Source: Thermoanaerobaculia bacterium
Lineage (GTDB): Bacteria > Acidobacteriota > Thermoanaerobaculia > Multivoradales > JAHZIX01
Length of the DNA: 55,851 nucleotides
Reading direction: 5' to 3'
NCBI GenBank assembly: GCA_027069135.1
Contig: JALXFE010000304.1
Coordinates: 1 to 55,851 of the forward strand
Shown: positions 51,924 to 55,851 of the stretch, piece after piece
Layout of the letters: the number at the start of each line of letters is the position of its first letter
How positions within the stretch are numbered: the first letter of the stretch is position 1
Program-made: the position numbers and the translations under genes
The notes under the pieces: generated by a model
The model's input: the letters and a program-made list of their open reading frames with translations, nothing else
Told to the model about the DNA's origin: nothing
Database searches by the model: none

Positions 51924-52512
51924 GGCGTTCTCCCTTCACCAAATAGGTGTGGAGCCAGGCCCGGATCATCCTCCAGCGCCGAGCCACCGTCGCGGTGGAG
52001 ATCTCAAGGACTTCGGCCAGCTCGTTCTTGGTGAGGCCGCCGAAATAGCGCAGCTCCACTAGCTTGGCCCCCTCCGGATCCAGGAGCGCCAAGCTGGTTA
52101 GAGCGTCATCCAGCTCCAGAAGATCGGGAGCCCTCTGCAAGGCGATGGAGTCGGTATCGTCGAGGGAGATTCGTTGGGCCAGCCCCCCCCGTTTTTCGGC
52201 GGCCTTCTCGCGCGCATGGTCGACGAGGATGCGTCGCATGATCTGGCTGGAAATGGCGAAGAAATGAGCTCGATCCCGCCAGCGTACGCGGTTTTGATCG
52301 ATGAGCCGGAGATACGCCTCGTTGACCAGACCGGAGGTCTCCAAGGTGTGGCCGGAGCGCTCCCGGCGTAGATAGCGCTTGGCGATCGCCTGGAGTTGTG
52401 TGTAGACCAGCGGCAGAAGATCTTCTTCCACGTTCCGGTCCCCGCTGCTCCAGGCGAGGAGCAGTCGGGTGATCTCAGGCTTCGCTCGGAGCTCTTTGGC
52501 TTCGCTTTCCAT
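51913..52512 (-). CDS. ECF sigma factor (Ser/Thr-kinase-linked group)
   Basis: 199 residues: region 2 (DLLPLVYTQLQAIAKRYLRRERSGHTL...LVNEAYLRLIDQN) and region 4 (LVELRYFGGLTKNELAEVLEISTATVARRW). It matches the ECF subfamily found with protein kinases and lacks any linked anti-sigma gene. It overlaps the kinase gene by 11 bases. The RNA helicase gene diverges from it. A long frame on the opposite strand from 52469 overlaps it and is not used. Confidence 0.92.
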   Translation of the reverse strand: MESEAKELRAKPEITRLLLAWSSGDRNVEEDLLPLVYTQLQAIAKRYLRRERSGHTLETSGLVNEAYLRLIDQNRVRWRDRAHFFAISSQIMRRILVDHAREKAAEKRGGLAQRISLDDTDSIALQRAPDLLELDDALTSLALLDPEGAKLVELRYFGGLTKNELAEVLEISTATVARRWRMIRAWLHTYLVKGERHGV

Positions 52513-52813
52513 GGGCTTGGACCATCCTCGGTGTCGTGCGGATCGAGGCGTTCATTCTATTCGCTCGGCACTTCCCGATCGTAGAAGGTGGCTATTTTCG
52601 CCCATCTGTGGGACTATCGGTACGTCACAAGCGGATGCCACGCAGGCGATGTCCTGCCCGGCCCGCAATTCATCGGGCCATCCGGCCCAAGCGGCGGCCT
52701 CCCGGCTAGTCCCCGTTCCTTCCCGTTTTTTCTTCCAACAGCCGGAAAAGATTCACGCTCCGATGCAGGAGAATTGCTACCTGCAGGAGCCAAAGAAAGC
52801 CTGTATTTACACA

Positions 52814-54187
52814 ATGAAGACTATGTCTACCCCTGCGTCCACCTCAGCGTCCACCCCGACGTCCACCCCGACGTCGACCTCCGGGTTCCTCGACTCCCGC
52901 CTTCTGCGCGCCCTCGACGACCTCGGCTTTACCGAGCCCACTCCGATTCAGCAAGAGGCCGTCCCACCGGCCCTCGAGGGGCGAGATCTACTGGCCTGCG
53001 CCATGACCGGAAGCGGTAAGACCGCCGCCTTTCTCCTGCCCATCCTGCAACGCTTACTGGCGGCTCGACCCGGTACCACCCGGGCCTTGATTCTCACGCC
53101 CACCCGCGAGCTTGCGGCGCAGATCGTCGACCATTTCCGGGACCTCGCCCGGCACACGCGACTCAAGGCAGCCGCCGTTTACGGCGGTGTGGGTATGGAA
53201 CCCCAGAAGCGGGCCTTTCGGCAGGGAGTCGATGTCATCGTCGCTTGCCCGGGTCGCCTGTTGGATCATTTCCAATACGACCATGCCCAGCTGCGAGGCC
53301 TCGAAGTCTTGGTCCTAGACGAAGCGGACCGGATGCTCGATATGGGCTTCTTGCCGGACATCCGTCGAGTGCTCAAGCATTTGCCGCCCCGCCAGCAAAC
53401 CTTGCTCTTCTCGGCGACGATGCCGAAGCAGATCATTACTCTTTCGAGAGATCTCCTACAGAACCCGGTTCACATCAATGCCGAGCGCCCGGCGGCACCG
53501 GCGACCGGTGTCAGCCAGGCGATCTTTCCCGTCCGCCAGGATCTCAAGTCGAGGCTTCTCCTCGAGATGCTACGCCGGGAAGAGATCCGCAACGTCCTGG
53601 TATTTACCCGCACCAAGCATCGGGCGGATCGGTTGGCGAAGTTCCTGGATCGTCACGGTGTCGCGAGCGATCGTATTCATGGGAACCGTAGCCAGGCACA
53701 GCGCACGAAGGCCTTGGCGGCTTTCAAGAAGGGAACGAGCCGGGTACTGGTGGCCACGGATATCGCCGCCCGGGGCATCGACGTCGAAGCCCTCTCCCAT
53801 GTCGTGAACTTCGACGTGCCGAATATCCCCGAGGATTACATCCACCGGGTGGGACGTACGGCTCGCGCCGGGGCGACCGGTGAGGCCTATACCTTCGTCT
53901 CCCCGCAGGAGCAGGGAGATCTGCGGGCGATCGAAAGAGCGGTAGGAAAGCCCATCGAACGCCGCCGCCTCGAAGGCTTCGATGCCAGCGGTCCCGGGGA
54001 ACAGCTGGAAATTCCCCTCAAAGAACGCATCGCTGCCATTCGGGCGAAAAAGGCCGAGGATCGTGCGAGATCGCGGGCCAAAGCGCAGCACCGGGCGCAG
54101 CAAACGGGTGTCGAGGCGGTGTCGAGCGGTGCTCCTCCTTCGAGCCGCCGCCGTCGTCGTCGTCGGCCGCGGCGAGTGGCTCAGTAG
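52814..54187 (+). CDS. rhlE: DEAD-box RNA helicase, RhlE-like
   Basis: 457 residues. After a low-complexity T/S/P-rich start (STPAST...SGFLDSRLL) the helicase motifs run in order: FTEPTPIQQEAVP, AMTGSGKTAA, PTRELAAQ, DEAD in VLVLDEADRML, SATMP, VFTRTKHRAD, ATDIAARGID, YIHRVGRTARAG. The tail is basic (SSRRRRRRRPRRVAQ), as in RhlE. I start at ATG 52814; 52823 is an alternative, and the frame open to 52469 overlaps the divergent sigma gene. The long leader (52513-52813) holds a GCAGG...CCTGC hairpin at ~52764-52785 and may control translation. Confidence 0.93.
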   Translation: MKTMSTPASTSASTPTSTPTSTSGFLDSRLLRALDDLGFTEPTPIQQEAVPPALEGRDLLACAMTGSGKTAAFLLPILQRLLAARPGTTRALILTPTRELAAQIVDHFRDLARHTRLKAAAVYGGVGMEPQKRAFRQGVDVIVACPGRLLDHFQYDHAQLRGLEVLVLDEADRMLDMGFLPDIRRVLKHLPPRQQTLLFSATMPKQIITLSRDLLQNPVHINAERPAAPATGVSQAIFPVRQDLKSRLLLEMLRREEIRNVLVFTRTKHRADRLAKFLDRHGVASDRIHGNRSQAQRTKALAAFKKGTSRVLVATDIAARGIDVEALSHVVNFDVPNIPEDYIHRVGRTARAGATGEAYTFVSPQEQGDLRAIERAVGKPIERRRLEGFDASGPGEQLEIPLKERIAAIRAKKAEDRARSRAKAQHRAQQTGVEAVSSGAPPSSRRRRRRRPRRVAQ

Positions 54188-54222
54188 CCCTTGATTGAGA
54201 ATCCATCAACTTCGCCTCCGGC

Positions 54223-54233
54223 GTATACTTAAG
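54223..54233 (+). promoter_or_regulatory. Candidate -10 region GTATACTTAAG upstream of msrAB
   Basis: Same 11-mer as at 10629, here 54 bases before the TTG start of msrA and 35 bases after the helicase stop. Shared position relative to the start in both genes supports a promoter element. Confidence 0.4.
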
Positions 54234-54286
54234 GGCGTGCGCTGGCGGGCTCCGTCAGCATGAAATGAACTTCCAGGAGACGTGCT

Positions 54287-54952
54287 TTGAACGAAAATGA
54301 GTCGGCTAGAGCTGCTCGCGGACTTTTGAGCTATCTGGCGGCAGCCGTTGTGCTGCTGGGATGTTCCGGCACCGCTCGGGCTGGGGGGGAGGCTGAAATC
54401 AAGGCCGCTGGCCCCAAGCCCGAGGTCACCGAAACAGCGGTCTTCGCCGGTGGCTGTTTCTGGTGCTCAGAATCAGATTTCGAAAAGGTCGACGGTGTGG
54501 TCGAGGTGGTTTCCGGCTACATCGGAGGCCACGTAGACAACCCCACCTACCGGCAGGTTTCCGGCGGCGGCACCGGTCATGCGGAGGCGGTAGAAGTCGA
54601 GTACGACCCCGCCGTCATCGGCTACGAGGAATTGTTGGAGATTTTCTGGCGCACTATCGATCCGACGGTCGAGGATCGTCAATTCTGTGATTGGGGTAGC
54701 CAATACCGTACCGGGATCTTCTTTCGAGGGGAATCCCAGGAGGAGGCCGCACGGGCCTCCCTGAAGGCCTTGGAAGCCTCCAAGCCCTTCGCTGAACCGA
54801 TCGTCACCGAGATCACCGAAGCCTCGACGTTCTTCCCGGCAGAGACATACCATCAGGACTACGCCAAGAAAAATCCGGGCCACTACCACCGATACCGCAG
54901 CGGCTGCGGGCGGGATCGGCGGCTGCAGGAGCTTTGGGGGGAATCCAAATGA
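54287..54952 (+). CDS. msrA: MsrA lipoprotein, periplasmic peptide-methionine (S)-S-oxide reductase
   Basis: 221 residues. The start is TTG, placed 6 bases after AGGAGA. The N-terminus has a lipobox, VVLLGC with cysteine at residue 26, so it should be a lipid-anchored periplasmic enzyme. The MsrA site GGCFWCSE lies near residue 57, with [21 protein letters not shown] and [14 protein letters not shown] following. The second cysteine of GCFWC is a family variant. It overlaps msrB by four bases. It repairs oxidised methionines in exported proteins. Confidence 0.93.
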   Translation: MNENESARAARGLLSYLAAAVVLLGCSGTARAGGEAEIKAAGPKPEVTETAVFAGGCFWCSESDFEKVDGVVEVVSGYIGGHVDNPTYRQVSGGGTGHAEAVEVEYDPAVIGYEELLEIFWRTIDPTVEDRQFCDWGSQYRTGIFFRGESQEEAARASLKALEASKPFAEPIVTEITEASTFFPAETYHQDYAKKNPGHYHRYRSGCGRDRRLQELWGESK

Positions 54953-55590
54953 GCCGTCAAATTCAACACCCGTCCGATTCCCGCAGGGACTTCCGGGGAA
55001 AGGTACCGATGGTCCTTTTCGCAGTCTTGGGTTTCGCTTTGGTCGCCCTGGCCGGGAGTGTGCTTCTGGCCTATCCCGGAGACAAGGCATCGGAAGCGAC
55101 TCCTCAAGCAGCGAACAGCGACGAGGAAGCTCGTTGGGCCGTGAAGGTTTCGAAAGACGAGCTGCGTCAAAGTCTGACCCAGAAGCAGTATTACGTCACC
55201 CAGGAAGAAGGGACCGAACGGCCCTTCGGCAACGAGTTCTGGGACAACAAGAAGCCCGGGATCTACGTCGACATCGTCTCCGGGGAGCCCCTCTTCAGCT
55301 CCACTCATAAATTCAAGTCCGGGACCGGATGGCCGAGCTTCTACCAGCCTCTGGAAGCGGACCACATCATCGAGAAGAAGGACCTGAAATTCGGCACGGT
55401 ACGGACGGAAGTACGCTCCAAGCACGGGGATTCCCATCTCGGGCATCTCTTCAACGATGGTCCCAACCCCACCGGCTTGCGCTACTGCATCAACTCCGCG
55501 TCGCTGCGATTCGTTCCCAAAGACGATCTGGAGAAAGAGGGGTACGGCGAGTACCTGGGCCTTTTTGAGAAAGAGTCCGCGAAGCATTGA
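54949..55590 (+). CDS. msrB: MsrB, membrane-anchored peptide-methionine (R)-S-oxide reductase
   Basis: 213 residues with an N-terminal membrane helix (~19-42) and a periplasmic SelR/MsrB domain: [50 protein letters not shown], and the catalytic cysteine in [12 protein letters not shown]. The CxxC pairs that bind structural zinc in many MsrB enzymes are absent. Start ATG 54949 is coupled to the msrA stop (ATGA); the in-frame 54934 start is not used. With msrA it forms an envelope methionine-repair operon. Confidence 0.93.
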   Translation: MSRQIQHPSDSRRDFRGKVPMVLFAVLGFALVALAGSVLLAYPGDKASEATPQAANSDEEARWAVKVSKDELRQSLTQKQYYVTQEEGTERPFGNEFWDNKKPGIYVDIVSGEPLFSSTHKFKSGTGWPSFYQPLEADHIIEKKDLKFGTVRTEVRSKHGDSHLGHLFNDGPNPTGLRYCINSASLRFVPKDDLEKEGYGEYLGLFEKESAKH

Positions 55591-55676
55591 CGATTCAAGG
55601 GGCTTAGCAGCCCGTGGCAAAAGTCGAATCGCACTCCGAGCGGTTCTATTCGGCCGACTCTTCGTTGTCAAACCTC

Positions 55677-55695
55677 GATGATTCTAAGAATCATC
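55677..55695. promoter_or_regulatory. 19-base perfect palindrome GATGATTCTAAGAATCATC
   Basis: Arms GATGATTCT and AGAATCATC are exact inverted repeats around a central A, 87 bases after the msrB stop. It could be an operator of a gene beyond the window, or a structure at the end of the msr transcript. No T-tract follows. Confidence 0.4.
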
Positions 55696-55739
55696 TGCGG
55701 TTTTCCGCCTTGATTCGGCTCGAATACTCCTCGCTCTCG

Positions 55740-55851
55740 CTAGTGTCCCGATTGGCTAATTCGCGTGAGAAATCGCGAGGCATTTCGGGACTCTGGTAAG
55801 GCGTGAGGACAAGTAATAGCAGAGCTATTGCGCGGAGGAACAACGCAGCTA
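55740..55851. mobile_element. MITE-like element, second copy (reverse orientation), cut by the window end
   Basis: It starts CTAGTGTCCCGATTG and continues GCTAATTCGCGTGAGAAATC, matching the reverse complement of the element at 10406-10570 over the visible part. The remaining ~50 bases, including the other terminal repeat, lie outside the window. Confidence 0.85.

Noticed and set aside
52469-52813. Long N-terminal extension of the DEAD-box helicase
   Set aside because: It starts inside the divergent sigma factor gene and is compositionally odd; the family begins after 52814.

Overview
The window is high-GC DNA from one bacterial chromosome, gene-dense on both strands, with no rRNA or tRNA gene that I can see. 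Several features suggest an acidobacterium, possibly of the Thermoanaerobaculia/Holophagae type, but that is inference without a marker gene. They are an ADOP-type duplicated orphan permease, two paired ECF sigma factor/Ser-Thr kinase modules, a CHAT-TPR protein, the C-terminal DGFESG...W motif on an exported protein, and an NRPS tail with a cyclic-peptide exporter.

Layout. 1-6800 (+): the end of a natural-product locus, with the last NRPS module ending in a thioesterase, a PvdE/SyrD-type exporter, an orphan MacB-like permease and a beta-repeat DUF4097-like protein. 6811-14795: Uup-type ABC-F ATPase (-), CNT nucleoside transporter (+), an exported M1-like metallopeptidase (+), two adjacent ZIP metal transporters (-) and a CBS protein (+). 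14796-25789, almost all (-): a 104-bp tandem repeat fused to the end of msrA, a Uma2 nuclease, and a chain of membrane or envelope genes (DUF3311-like peptide, SSF symporter, AsmA-like protein carrying in-frame palindromic repeats; MltA lytic transglycosylase, GT39-like glycosyltransferase). A Ser/Thr kinase with its ECF sigma factor follows. 25932-28844 is an accessory island: VapBC, a RelE/ParE toxin fragment, a possible hydrolase tail, a 246-bp inverted-repeat element, a truncated PIN/NYN-like gene, an attC-like site and HicAB.

28845-40878: sterol-desaturase-family hydroxylase, DUF188 protein, then the most striking locus, all on (-). It encodes a 1788-residue multicopper oxidase, a hairpin terminator, a YVTN beta-propeller, two SCO copper chaperones and a c-type cytochrome fused to an ABC-type substrate-binding fold. 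I read this as an extracytoplasmic copper-oxidase system with its own copper-loading factors. The substrate (metal, phenolic or other) is unknown.

41353-48650: a signalling block (OmpR-type regulator, hybrid histidine kinase, a receiver fused through a membrane helix to an outer domain, and a cohesin-like exported protein), with a CHAT protease-TPR gene diverging from it. 48790-55590: a small cysteine-rich exported peptide, a second ECF/kinase pair with TPRs, an RhlE-like DEAD-box helicase, and membrane-anchored msrA-msrB.

Dispersed repeats are common. They include a roughly 26-bp palindrome family (intergenic and once inside a CDS), a 165-bp MITE-like element (10406-10570) with a second copy running off the right end, and short tandem arrays. 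Starts were reassigned wherever a ribosome binding site, signal peptide or overlap gave better support; these cases are stated in the entries.
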